This document shows, piece by piece, positions 45,956-56,559 of a DNA stretch of 64,000 nucleotides. Below the pieces are notes generated by a model. The model was given only the letters and a program-made list of their open reading frames with translations, searched no databases and was not told the origin of the DNA. This DNA comes from Kingdonia uniflora. Taxonomy: Eukaryota > Streptophyta > Magnoliopsida > Ranunculales > Circaeasteraceae. The translations under genes were made by a program, and so were the position numbers. How positions within the stretch are numbered: position 1 is the first letter of the stretch; every line of letters starts with the position of its first letter. The DNA lies in contig JACGCM010002657.1 of assembly GCA_014058105.1 (NCBI GenBank), positions 992,001 to 1,056,000 of the forward strand. The letters are read 5' to 3'.

Positions 45956-48900
45956 GAGGGGTAGATATGGCAGCAGTTTTGGAATCGAGTGCAGCTTCAT
46001 CTCTTCTTTTCCTTCTAGCTTTAAAAACATCTATCTTAATCCAGAAACTCGTTAAGACTCAAGCATGAATTCATTGTTGTTTTTGTGCTAGGGAAAGATA
46101 GTAGAGACAACTGTTCTCTGATCAATTGTTGCCGCCATTATTACAATTGGCGATTCAGTTACTGTGCAGTTCATAGCTTGCTATGCAGTTGGTTTGGGCT
46201 TCATCCCTTAAGGGTTTTAGTGTTCTGTTACTGCACTAAAGAGAGGGAAAAGAGACGACTATTGCGGTTCAGTTGCTACTGCCATTGTGGCTATTCTGTT
46301 TTAGTCGCTGCCGCCTTTGATGCTGTTATTCAAGAGTACATAGAGAGAGTTGCTTGTAACCGGCATTATTGCTATTCTTCTTCAGCTGCTGCCACCTTAA
46401 TTGTTGTTGTTCTAGAGTGTAGAGAGAAGGCTATTTTTAACCCTCTTCAATCACCAGCTAGTCATCATCCATTACCAATCGCAGCTGCCCTATTTCTGTA
46501 AGTAATTCTCAGTTACTTTTCATCTTGATAATCTAATTTTCAATTAAGTAAAACCCTTGTGCCATTTGGGCAATTGGCATCTACCTTCCGCATTTCCTTT
46601 AAACCCTCTTGCCTGTTTGGTATTTGATTAGAGAGAGTTTCCACCTGTTTCCACCCTTTAAAAGAAATTAATGCTTACTCCCTTCTTCATCCTTGTGTAA
46701 CACAAAAGCTAGAGGTTTGAAACTGATTTTTAGACATTAGTTAGATGATATGTGATGGTTGTTAATCATGGCTTTCATAATTAGGACTGATATTTGGCTT
46801 CCTGTGGTCATACAATGGGGCAGTTCTTGGCTCATCTAGGATTATATATTGCAAGTACTTGGTTCGATGTATTTGAGAGACAAATCATTTTAAATGTTAT
46901 TTTGGTTGGTATAAGTATAGTCAGGGTTGCATTAGTTAGGCTATCGCAGGTGTTTGCATAGTTATCTTACTATTCTTTTGCTTTTGTTAAGATTATAGAT
47001 ACTGGAGTTGGCATCGTATCATTGATAGAGCAGGGTTAGTTTTTTGCAGGAATTGGATAATCATCGAGCTTTATATAAGGCAAGTTTACTCTCCCTTAAT
47101 ATATAATCTTTTATATTGATTAGCAATGTTAATAGTATGCACTTGATTCTAGTTACTTATATTAGGTTACTCACATTGTAGATGACTGGGTTATTTAAAA
47201 TATCGTTCTTGGCATGTTTTATATCATGATTAGTAAATTCGAGTATCTTATGCTTATGCCTAAGAGGAACTTAGATGTAGAAATAGTGACACGTGGTTTA
47301 GCCACTATTAATTAGAATAAGTTTAGAGATTATAATTATCACTTTATAGATATAAGGACTTTGCAAGTTTAGCTTACTAGACATGATAATAGGATTAGGC
47401 ACTATCTATTTGGGTTTGTCTACATTATCCTCGTGGCTTCATCCTTGGATACTAATATACGTAGTAAGACCCTAATACATAGTTCTTGGTTACATGTCAA
47501 GTCGTTTGGGCGGTATAGCTTTCATAAGACACGGTCTTTGGTTTCGATCTTGTCCACTTAGAGTTTATTGTCTCTTTTAGTTTTAATATTATTTTAGGTG
47601 TACTCTATGTTCTTGTGGCCTTGTCCTTGAGTATTGTCATTGATTCGGTAATTGATACGAAAATGTTGGGTTCCGCTGTCGAGTGTGGTTAATGTTTCAT
47701 TATTCTTTTGATGAGCAAGAAACAAGGACTAGGAACACTATAAATCTTGGATTGTTTAGCTATTTATTGTGAATCGACAGTTTATCCTGAGTATAATCGA
47801 TTGTTGGTGTCGAACATTTGATAGTTTCTTTAGAATTATTGACTCATCGTGTCGTGACACTTACTGTCCTAATGATTCATCGAGCTTGTAGAGCTACACT
47901 ATTAAGCTTATTTTTACATTGATATTAGTTTTAGGAAATCATTCATGTTTAAGCATTCTCGTGGCTTTCTCCCTGAGTGCCAAGTTGTTATTTAATGTCT
48001 ATGCTATCACCATCAATGTCTGAACCTAGCAGGATTCTGGTCCATTTTTTTAGAGACTTAAGTATAATGTCGTTAAAGAGTTGAGATTGCAAACTCTATT
48101 TTTGGGGATTGTTGACTACTTGTTGGAAACATGTAGGTTATCCCATGTGAACTAGCCTATGTTAACTACTATTGTAATCGAGCAATTGATAGTAATCACT
48201 TCTGCGTTAGGAAATTATAAAGACACCTTAAGTTGATATCTTCGATAATAAGGTCGGATACATAAATCAACTCTAAATTTGTTAATCCCCGATAGGTTAC
48301 TAGGATTCCTAGCTCGGGTTAAAATAGTAGGTAAGTTTGAGCAGGTTACTATCATACCTATTATACTCATCTTGTAGTGTGGGATGGTATGAGACAGTTA
48401 TCCTTTGGTACCCATCTTATCCTCCGTAAGGTTGAAATTCCTTAGAATTTAAATAATGCGAGGACAGCTAGGCTCCTTGGGTTGAAATGCCCGAAATACT
48501 CTGATTAAGTGAAATACCTTTAGCTTGGTTGAGCTTGACAAAAATTGAACCCCTTGTATCCAATAATAATCTTTTTCAAGGTTTAAGTTATACGTTAGCA
48601 GTTGATCAACCAAATCATAAGATGATTCTTCATGGCCCCTCTCATTAACTCAGAGTGTAGTTTATAATCTTGGTATTCCATTCCATTTATATTTTAGCTT
48701 AATATGTTTATTAAATTTTGTTTGTTGTACATCTCTATTAATCATCTTTAACATCATTAGCGAATTCTTATATCTTTTCATTACTATTACCTTCTCGTTA
48801 ATCGGTATAATTGTTTAGGAATTTGGGAAAGTTTGTGAGCCATGGTTTGCCCATACTCACAATACAAACATTTCAGATCTCGAGATTTAGCGGTTGTGGT

Positions 48901-49214
48901 TGAGGCGATCATGTTGAAGAGCTAAAGATGAAGACTTGATTCTCTGTAATTATTTTGGATCACAGAATAGATGTACTCATGAGAGCTTTATTTATGAGAT
49001 TGTTGTTTCTAACCTATTGAGGTTTGTAGAAATTTTAGTATAGTTATCGTTGTTCTTTTCTTCTGCTATTGTTTTATTCTTATTACTCTGTATTATGCAC
49101 CAGCAGATTTTTGAGCCTAACTTTATTTTGGCTTGGTTATCAGTAGGGACTTGTACGTCCTCAAAGTTTAGTAATTGGTTTGGTTTACTAATTATTGGAA
49201 CTTAGGGTATGACA
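45956..49214 (+). mobile_element. LTR X2, second part
   Basis: Continues from 43302 after the GAGGG duplication. It contains the putative LTR intron (46498-47079), the CTAGCTCGGGTTAAAATAG and GTGTGGGATGGTATGAGACA blocks shared with X1 and the Tekay LTRs, and the GTGAGC...CTCAC block at 48835-48860. It ends GGGTATGACA at 49214. The 138-codon frame at 46085 is Cys-rich low-complexity and not supported as a gene. Confidence 0.7.
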
Positions 49215-49477
49215 GATTTGGTGTCAGAGTGAAGGTTAACTCCTATCTATGTTTCTTACAATCATAGGTTTAGTATTTCTTTGAGCGAGTTAGGGTGATT
49301 CTTTGGTATCCTGTGTATTTTATCGCTTGTTTGGTTATAGAGTTAATCTCTTGAGACATTATGCGTATAGGATTCTATCATAGATTTAGAGTATAGGCTT
49401 TTACCGTAAATATAGAGGAATAAAGATATTCATCTTAAATCCTTAGAATAGTGGCTGATTTTTTTTTTGCAAGCCTT
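49215..49477 (+). other. Leader of element X2 with primer-binding site
   Basis: A degenerate initiator-Met-type primer site, TGGTGTCAGAGT, begins at 49219. The following 250 bases resemble the Tekay leader (15470-15605), including CTATCTATG-like and GAGTTAGG blocks. The element breaks off before gag. Thus X2 is a 5' LTR plus leader, not a solo LTR. Confidence 0.6.
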
Positions 49478-49528
49478 ATACACCGTGCGCTTGCGAATCT
49501 TTTAAGACGTTGGCTTTATTATCGATCA
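49478..49528 (+). mobile_element. Athila LTR tail fragment
   Basis: About 50 bases match the last part of the Athila LTR (ACACCGTGCGCTTGCGAATC, then TTTTAAGACGT and ATCGATCA). The rest of that element is missing. Confidence 0.75.
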
Positions 49529-50806
49529 TGTCTTAACATAAACATATGATGAGTGCAGATATTAGGATCTATTTATATATAGACTAGTGATTTGAAAGGT
49601 AGGGGCCAAGTCTGAACCTTAGTTTTCTCTTATGTTTAGTTTTCTTATTTTATTTTTCTTATTTTATTTTTCTTATTTTAGTTTTTCTTTACATTAATCT
49701 AGAAAACTTTAATTCAGCCTAGAAGTGTTTATATTCCCAACCTCCCTGTAGTTCGATCCCACTTATCCTTACTATAACTTTACAATCGTACTTGAGTGGG
49801 TATTTTGTTTGAGGACCTAAAAACCTTTTATCGAACCATTTGTAGATAAATACATGTAAAAGTGCTCAGAATGTTGTGATCAAGCACATTGAAAATTAGA
49901 TACTAATAACAAAGTTTCCTTCTTATTTTTGCAGGAAAAATATATTTCTTTAGAGATATGAATTAGAGATTAAAAACATGAGGGACGGGGATCCAACAAT
50001 ATAAAGGAACTTTCATATCGCCCTTCATCATAAATAATAATTATCTCTTATGAATATGGGAGAGATTTTTCACTTTGGTAAATGTAATAGACGGATGTTG
50101 ATGGGATTCGGGGCGTCCAAGTACAAATTCAGGGAAATGAAATTATAATGGCGTATTTTCCAAAAGGATAATCTTCTCCAATACTTTTTTAAGGATGATG
50201 CAATAATAAGCTAAAACGAATAAGATTTTACATAGAAACTCAGTAAAGACTGGAAAAAAAACCCGACCTCGATGAGGATTTTGATGTTAAATCCAATAGG
50301 TTGCTAGTAATTGTAGGTTATTGTATGATAGTAAAGTAAAGATGAATTAATCGTAAAGTTGCAGATTTAAATAATCTATTCTCTGCCTGCATTTATAGTA
50401 GATACAAGCAGTTTATAAAAGAAGAAATAGTCTTCTATTCTGGGGGTAGTAGGCAAATTTTGTGGATCTCTGACGGCTCTTTCTTGACCAGGCACAATGC
50501 CTACTTTAGTAGGTCCAAGACTTGTGGCAGTAGACGTGGCATCTTCTCAAATGCTGAGCTGTCTTTGACTATGTTATGCATGCTTACCCTTGTCGAATAT
50601 CAGAAATATGCTGCTTCAATCGCCCTATTCTTGACATAAGCACTTGTGGTTGTGTCGAGAAAAAATTGGAAGCTGAGGAGGTTGTCGAATGTTCACACAA
50701 ATCTTTATATTGTCATTTTCGAGGTCAAAGTCAAGTAAATCTAATAATATTTTTCCCGAGGAGCATTTAATTTGGGTCATTGGACTTTGTAACTGGAAGT
50801 GGAGGT
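49529..50806. other. AT-rich DNA, possible 3' LTR zone of Tat-3
   Basis: No gene is seen. A short tandem repeat (unit CTTATTTTATTTTT, nearly three copies) lies at 49643-49684. By position this should hold the 3' LTR of minus-strand Tat-3, but no LTR ends can be identified. Confidence 0.35.
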
Positions 50807-50814
50807 TATAAATA
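50807..50814 (+). promoter_or_regulatory. TATA box a
   Basis: TATAAATA 42 bases before the ATG of the next open frame. Further boxes of identical sequence occur at 51608 and 52460, each before an open frame or leader. Confidence 0.4.
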
Positions 50815-50855
50815 GATAGTTTAAATAAGGATTTGTACGGTGGTGTTTGGGAAAG

Positions 50856-51227
50856 ATGTCACCCCAAGTGTGGCATTGCAAATGGTTTAAATATATAGAT
50901 GGTTACCGTGACGACTATACAAAGGTAAAGTGTTACTCGTTGTTGTTTAACCATGTACCGGTTGTCATCATGGTGGGGAGATTTGAGGGAAGTGGAGTTA
51001 GAAAGCATTTTCACGCGGGGTATCTGCTGGAGCAAGTGTCAGTTACTATTACAAAAGATGTTGGAGTTTATCAACCATTTGGAGAAAGGGCTACTATTCA
51101 TATTGAAGATGATGATATAAAGGCTGGTTTGGCAGCCTGTAATCTTGTCAATCCCAAAGAATTTCTTACAATTATCTATTATTGTTCTTCTAGAGAGGCA
51201 ACTCTATTTAGAAGTTCCCTGACCTGA
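50856..51227 (+). CDS. Unrecognised 123-residue protein, Tat-3 region frame a
   Basis: The in-frame ATG at 50856 is chosen over 50847 because it follows TATA box a at a normal distance; either is possible. The protein begins MSPQVWHCKWFKYIDGYRDD and ends LFRSSLT. It contains VVIMVGRFEGSGVRKHFHAG and a IHIEDDDIKAGLAAC stretch; no signal peptide or membrane segment, mixed alpha/beta character. I recognise no family. It lies on the strand opposite Tat-3 pol, upstream of the accessory gene, and may be part of the same element. A 9-bp-stem hairpin (51252-51276) and AATAAA (51408) follow. Confidence 0.4.
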   Translation: MSPQVWHCKWFKYIDGYRDDYTKVKCYSLLFNHVPVVIMVGRFEGSGVRKHFHAGYLLEQVSVTITKDVGVYQPFGERATIHIEDDDIKAGLAACNLVNPKEFLTIIYYCSSREATLFRSSLT

Positions 51228-51251
51228 GATTCATTGAGCTTCTTCGAATAT

Positions 51252-51276
51252 CATTGCCTTTTTGTCGAAGGCAATG
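51252..51276 (+). repeat. Hairpin after frame a
   Basis: CATTGCCTT, seven-base loop, AAGGCAATG: a perfect 9-bp stem 25 bases after the stop of frame a. Confidence 0.6.
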
Positions 51277-51607
51277 TCCGATTCTAGTGAAAAGGAGCAC
51301 ATAACAATTAGGCCTTCAAGTTTAATAATAGATTGAAATGTAGTTGGATGTAACATAATCGAAGGAGTGAATTGTCGAATGTAAAATGTAACAGATAGTT
51401 TTATGAATAAACTTTTTTCTTCGACTTCATATTGTGTTTATAGTTTTGCGATCTTGAAGTTTGAACTAAACAAGTGATCAAATCATTTTGATGTTGAAGT
51501 AAAATGTGTTGATTGTGAATGAGCATCTACTTTGAGATATCTCGAAGTATAGATTATTTGTGTGGGGCCAGGAATGGATTTTGATGTTGATTGATTTCAC
51601 AATGCTC

Positions 51608-51615
51608 TATAAATA
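51608..51615 (+). promoter_or_regulatory. TATA box b
   Basis: TATAAATA, identical to boxes a and c. Frame b begins about 40 bases downstream. Confidence 0.35.
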
Positions 51616-51650
51616 CCTCTTACTTATAAAAATTGATATTTCGATGTTTC

Positions 51651-51905
51651 AGTCCCGTTCAAGCTAAGTATTGGGAATTGTTTAGGCGTTACTTTAGAAA
51701 TTGGTATGCCAATTTTCAAATAGAAGTTCCAGTAGAACCGAATTATGAAGGGATGAGCGAGGCAGAGATGACGGATGTGGAAAAGAATTTTTACTTTCAT
51801 TGTCAACTTGAATTTGTAAGTCATCCAGAACGTGTTAGTAGCATGTACTCTCGTGTGAAATTGTCGGTTAGGGAGGAGGATACTGCTGCAATTAGAATTT
51901 GTTAA
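51651..51905 (+). CDS. Unrecognised frame b, possible exon
   Basis: An 84-residue open segment with QAKYWELFRRYFRNWYANFQ, MSEAEMTDVEKNFYFHCQLE and SSMYSRVKLSVREED. There is no ATG near its start; the first in-frame ATG is at about 51753. A TTTCAG at 51645-51650 could be a 3' splice site, so this may be an exon of a gene that begins with frame a. Aromatic- and Arg-rich; no family recognised. Confidence 0.35.
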   Translation, partial: SPVQAKYWELFRRYFRNWYANFQIEVPVEPNYEGMSEAEMTDVEKNFYFHCQLEFVSHPERVSSMYSRVKLSVREEDTAAIRIC

Positions 51906-52190
51906 GGACAATTTGTTTTCTGAAGCAGACAATGTAATAATCGAATAACGTTGTATGGTAAAATAGAATGAATTTGTTTATCAAAACGTGGTTGTCGATG
52001 TTTATAATGAGAAATGTTATTGTATATATTTGGATATGTGTGTCTGAATGAAATGTACTAATATAATGTTAAATGTTAGTAATTATAATGTCGAATAAAA
52101 TTTGAATTTTGAATTGAATGTTGAAGATCTTCCCGAGAATATAGGGGAATTGTAAATACGGTAACATGTGTCGAGGTAATGATATAATTA

Positions 52191-52394
52191 AAAATGGTTA
52201 GGTGTACTCTTGTAGGTGACATTAAGAAGTATAAGGAAATGGATATACAACATTTTTATGATAAAATAGGCAGTATTTTGGTGAGGATGGATATATCAGA
52301 GGATGTACAAAAAGAAATGCTAGGTTTGGAACAACAGTGCATGGGTTTGATGGCTTTAAGAAGGCAAAGAATTAAAGACTTTGAGAAAAGATGA
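52191..52394 (+). CDS. Unrecognised frame c, possible last exon
   Basis: Open segment after CTTGTAG (possible acceptor at 52215), reading IKKYKEMDIQHFYDKIGSIL and then MLGLEQQCMGLMALRRQRIK before a stop at 52392. Helical and charged. It could follow frame b as a third exon, or stand alone from an ATG at 52194. No family recognised. Confidence 0.3.
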   Translation, partial: KMVRCTLVGDIKKYKEMDIQHFYDKIGSILVRMDISEDVQKEMLGLEQQCMGLMALRRQRIKDFEKR

Positions 52395-52459
52395 TTAATG
52401 CATAATGATCGAGTACTCAAACGGTCGCGAAGTGGTATAATAAACAGTCGCTTGGGGTC

Positions 52460-53369
52460 TATAAATAGCCTCGTGGTAGGCGACTGTTCACATTTAAAGA
52501 AATCAAAAAAAAAAATCTTGAAGTACGAATTCTTTGTGTTCTTTGCTAGAATCATTGTCAACAATTGGGAAAGAAGAGATAAGTGTATTAATTGAGAGGG
52601 AAAGCGTGCGAAGTAGAGGGATACCAAGGCAGCGCGAATCAAAGGTTAGTGTTTTTTGCTGTTTTGTGTGATATTTGAATAATTCGTTATAAATTTTTCT
52701 ATATGTAGATAAGATAAGGATAGCATTAGAAGGAATTTGTATTAGGAAGGATGGATTAGAAGTAATTGGAGATTTATCGTGGTAGGGTTTTGATGACAGA
52801 ATCTGTAATAGTGGTGGATGAAGGTTTCTGTTTCAGTAGAAATACTGTTAAAAAGGGTTATAAGGGTTTGTGAGTGAGAGGTTATTGTTAGAGGTGTGTT
52901 AAGAGAGTAATTAGTAGGTGTCACTGCTGTTGCAGCGCGACTATGGGGAAATTGCCAAATTTGCTAAGAGTTCGATAATGGAATGCCAGAGTATATGTGA
53001 TGTGGCCAGGTTTTACGCCTAAGAAGGTAGATTCCCATATTTTTTGAATTCATTCATTTTGTGAAAAATAGGCAAAGTGTACTTGAGAAGTTTGAAGTTC
53101 CTGAATATCGAGAAACAACATGAGTATAGTAATCGATGATAGTACTTAGAAAAAATAGTAATGAAATTTGTATCGAGAACTGAATACAGTAAGTGTATTC
53201 GTATAGTAATGAAATCCATCAAATAGTAATGATAATAATGAGAGAATGATGTGTTGGAGAGTAAACTTGACAACTATATGAATATGAACATATGAATATA
53301 TATAATGTATCAGATATGATAGATACTAATTGTTGTAAAAAATGGAATCTGATTTTTAGGTTCAAAAAA
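52460..53369 (+). promoter_or_regulatory. Promoter, leader and putative intron of Tat-3 accessory gene
   Basis: TATA box TATAAATA at 52460-52467 follows GGGGTC. A purine-rich leader leads to a donor AAAG|GTTAGT at 52645; an acceptor GATTTTTAG ends at 53359, eleven bases before the ATG at 53370. This mirrors the leader-intron layout upstream of the Tat-1 accessory gene. Confidence 0.4.
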
Positions 53370-54160
53370 ATGGTTGAACCTATCCATATTGATGATAAAG
53401 ATATATTCGATAACCTTCAAGATGTTGATCCCCTGATGATTAATGTAACAACGCGTGCCCAACAGCTGGGTGGTAGATATAGGGTAGGGCCGAGTAGTGT
53501 AGATATAGCTAGTGTCGGCCAGTTTAGAGTGGCACCCAAGATTGTGGAAGTTTCTGACGAGGAGGAAGATGGATCATGATATGGATTATGAGCCACAGGC
53601 TAGTGATTAGGAAGGTAGTGGGACTGGAAAGGAAGATGTTGAGGATGGGGACGAGGCTTGTTATGGTGAGGGGCAAGAAGGTAAATAGATATTGAGTTTT
53701 AAGAAAAGTATAGTATTTCTCAAGACATTTGATTAGAGGAGTATCAGTATGATATGATCGATCATGAAATACCCTTGGGTGGAATTCTCATTCATCGAGA
53801 ACAAATTAGGAAGGGGTTGACGCTCCCTCTTGGGGCTGATCAGAAGAAGTTATTGAATTTCTTTGACGTTACACCTGGTCAGTTCAACCCAAACGTATAT
53901 GATCTCTTTCACGTATGTGGGGTGATAAACAGTTGATTAAAGGTGAGGGGTGAAGAATTGATCAGTATGGATGATCTATGTGTGTACTACACACTTAAAC
54001 AAAATCTACAAAAGCTAGGATACTAGTACTTGGTAAGGTTTTTGAAGAGACCACTGTTTTACGACATGGTTTCAACAAGAGGGTGGTATAGTAATGAGCG
54101 TCTTCTGGTGTCGGGGAATTATGAGTTTAAGAAGAATGATTCGGGGAGCCCTTAAAAATG
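53370..54160 (+). pseudogene. Tat-3 antisense accessory gene, Transposase_28-like
   Basis: The ATG at 53370 starts MVEPIHIDDKDIFDNLQDVD and reaches an acidic VSDEEEDGS end at 53579, then shifts frame. A second acidic part (53580-53690) and a frame at 53754-53936 with [20 protein letters not shown] and [12 protein letters not shown] give the Transposase_28-like segment. The next block, [20 protein letters not shown] at 54085-54150, matches the GN(Y/F) motif of the other two accessory genes. No coiled-coil tail is left. Several frame breaks. Function unknown. Confidence 0.55.
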
Positions 54161-54270
54161 TAAGCCTTCTATTTAGGTATGTGGTTAGGTAATGTAAATA
54201 TCGATATTTTGGATTTGGGTATTTGATTAAATTGTCTGTAACTATTATTGGTGTTTGTGCAGCCTTGAAA

Positions 54271-54490
54271 GAGATCGATAGGAATATGAAGTACAAGAGC
54301 AATTGTCCAATATCAGGAACGGTTTTGATTACTAGATGTTATTCCTCTATGGGATCGATAGGAATTCTGAAGTACAAGAGCAATTGTCTAATTTCAGGAA
54401 CGGTTTTGATTACTAGATGTTATTCCTCTATGGGATATCAGGGTTTTGATAATAATTACTGGATATTATTCCTCAATGGGATATCTGGGT
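54271..54490. repeat. 80-bp tandem duplication
   Basis: A unit starting GATCGATAGG at 54273 is repeated at 54353 with about four changes, including GTACAAGAGCAATTGTC and ATTACTAGATGTTATTCCTC; a third, diverged partial copy follows to about 54490. It creates a 90-codon repeated frame that is not a real gene. Confidence 0.9.
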
Positions 54491-54779
54491 TTTGATTGGA
54501 ACCAACAAAACATGACACGTTTTATGTTATTAGTAATGATTGCAAATGAGATCCTATAATTGGATAGTGTTTATCGAGGAGAAGAATGTTAGTTCACGAT
54601 GCATATTTGTTAGTATGCGTCGATACTAAAAAAAAATAAAGATGGTAAAGATGATTGTGCGATAGATGTATTGGAAAGCAAAGATAACTTTATTGGAATT
54701 AGTCAAAATCAGTTACAGTTTGTCATCTGTAAAAAGAAATCAGTTGGGCAGTGTTCCATGGAAATTTGAGCTGTTATTC
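54491..54779. other. Spacer between convergent Tat-3 genes
   Basis: AT-rich sequence with no feature beyond short chance frames. It separates the duplication from the end of pol. Confidence 0.4.
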
Positions 54780-55780
54780 AACTTCGATCATCAGCCAGTA
54801 AGTCCCACTATCTACTTTGTCACTAACAATGTATGGCCCTACCCAGTTTTCTGACAATTTTATGAAATTCTTAGGTCTAGTACTATCCTGAATCCATCTA
54901 AGGCCAAGGTCTCCAATACCAAACTTTCACTTTCAAACTTTTTAGTTATACGCTTTTTTCAGTGTGTCATGGTATCGTCCAAAGTTTGCAATGACCTTAT
55001 CTCGAGTTCTTCGATCCCGTTGAGGCTGTAGAGGAGACCTAGCTCATCTGTGAGTTTACTTCGACCACTTGGTAGATCGAGGTATGAGGGTATGACTGCT
55101 TCAGTGCCGAAGGCCATCATAAAAGGAGTATAGGCATTGGATGTTAGAGGAGTTGTTCGGTATGCCCAGAGATTACTTAGTAATTCATCTACCCATCTTC
55201 CTTTTTTCTCGTCTAGGAGTTTGTATAGTCCTGATTTAATACTCTTATTGATGGCTTCAGCTTGTCTGTTTCCGTGTGGATAGTAAGGTATCAAAGTTGA
55301 GAGTTAAATCTTGTACTTGTGGAGGAAAGTAAAGACTTTACTGCTGATAAATTATTTGCCATTATCAGATCGTATCATTTGTGGGCAGCCAAATCTGGTG
55401 ATTATGTACTCCCAAAGAAACTTGATGACTTCATTTTTATCAGTGTGACATAGAGGAACTGCTTTGACCTATTTTGTGAAATAGTTTGTGGTCACAATAA
55501 AAAATTTGTGATTACCCGACACTGGGTGGAAGGGTCCAATGATATCAATCCCCCATCTTTTGAATGGCCAGAGAACATTGCTTATATGTAAATCGAGTGC
55601 TGGGCTTTTGATGTCTTGAGCGTGGATTTGACATTTGTAGCATCTACGAACAAAGTCTTCACAGTCGAGTAAATGCCCGTTGGGCCAACGATCGTCCTGA
55701 AATGTGAGCTGCGTAGATCCTTTCGTGAATTTTTTAAATTTTTATTTAGGCCTGTTTCTGAGAGATGCATTCAATACGAG
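54780..55780 (-). pseudogene. Tat-3 integrase
   Basis: Minus strand. From right: IHERIYAAHF-like H-x-H start with decay, FVRRCYKCQIHAQDIKSPAL, WGIDIIGPFHPVSGNHKFFI with the first core Asp, MIRSDNGK-stop-FISSKV with the second, then the open frame 55294-54959: IPYYPHGNRQAEAINKSIKS (catalytic Glu), NLWAYRTTPLTSNAYTPFMM, FGTEAVIPSYLDLPSGRSKL. All three catalytic acids are visible, but several stops and a frame change break the gene. The C-terminal part continues to about 54780. Confidence 0.82.
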
Positions 55781-55789
55781 GCCATCCCC

Positions 55790-56420
55790 CATTAATGTGA
55801 TAGAGGATGTTATCTTGGACATTTGGCCAAGAGTGGTCGGGCCTCTTCTTTGTTTCTTGAAAGGATGTTGGAATTGAGGTATGCATCAAAAGGTCTTCTC
55901 CAATTGTATTTATCTTCGTCTTCAATAACATTGATTTGTATCGTATAGCTTATATCGAGACTGGAATGTTCGATAACTTCGATATCCAAAGTTCTCTTTT
56001 CACTATCTTCAAGCATTGTACTAACATATACCAATGCATCAGCGTGGTAATTTTCAGCTCAAGGGAGGTAAGAGGTTATTGTTGATTTGAATTTGCTCAT
56101 TTTTTCCTTGACTAAGGCTGCATAGTCAACGATCTTGCCAGATATCTTGAATGTCTTACTGTAATGATTGACGACGAGTAAGGAGTTGGCATTGACAGCT
56201 ATTTATTCTGCCCCAAGTGTTATAGCAAGATCCAGTTCATGAAGGATAGCTTCATATTCTATTTCATTGTTGGTGGCATAGAATTTGAGTTTAATAGCTT
56301 TTTCGACGCAATGATTGGATGGTGTAACAAGAATTATACTGATTTTTGATCTACGCATTCCAGCAGATCCATCCGTGAAGAGTTTCTATCATGTACTGCA
56401 GGACCGGGCGTCTGGTTCAA
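55790..56420 (-). pseudogene. Tat-3 RNase H and connection
   Basis: Minus-strand region between RT and integrase with ATNNEIEYEAILHELDLAIT at about 56215-56275, the Glu-bearing motif of the Tat RNase H, a SLLVVNHYSKTFKISGK segment and AENYHADALVYVSTMLED at about 56010-56060 with the third acidic residue. GSAGMRRSKISIILV upstream resembles the DGS start with its Asp changed to a non-acidic residue. Stops interrupt it. Confidence 0.7.
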
Positions 56421-56559
56421 CAATTGAGTCATTAACCAATACTTTTTTGAGTTCTTCACAATCGTGGTCTTTGACTGAAAAATATGCCAAGTTCTGGATA
56501 AGTACATTGTCAGTGCTTCGCCATCAACTGGAGTACTCATGATAGGAAGATACCCCAAG

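Noticed and set aside
46085..46501. 138-codon Cys/His-rich open frame
   Set aside because: It lies inside LTR X2, has low-complexity composition and no family resemblance.
50856..52394. Endogenous DNA virus genes
   Set aside because: No replication protein, coat protein or movement protein motif is visible; position antisense to Tat pol favours a retrotransposon accessory region.
54223..54495. 90-codon frame as a repeat protein
   Set aside because: It is created by an 80-bp DNA duplication that is not a multiple of three, so copies are read in different frames except by chance.
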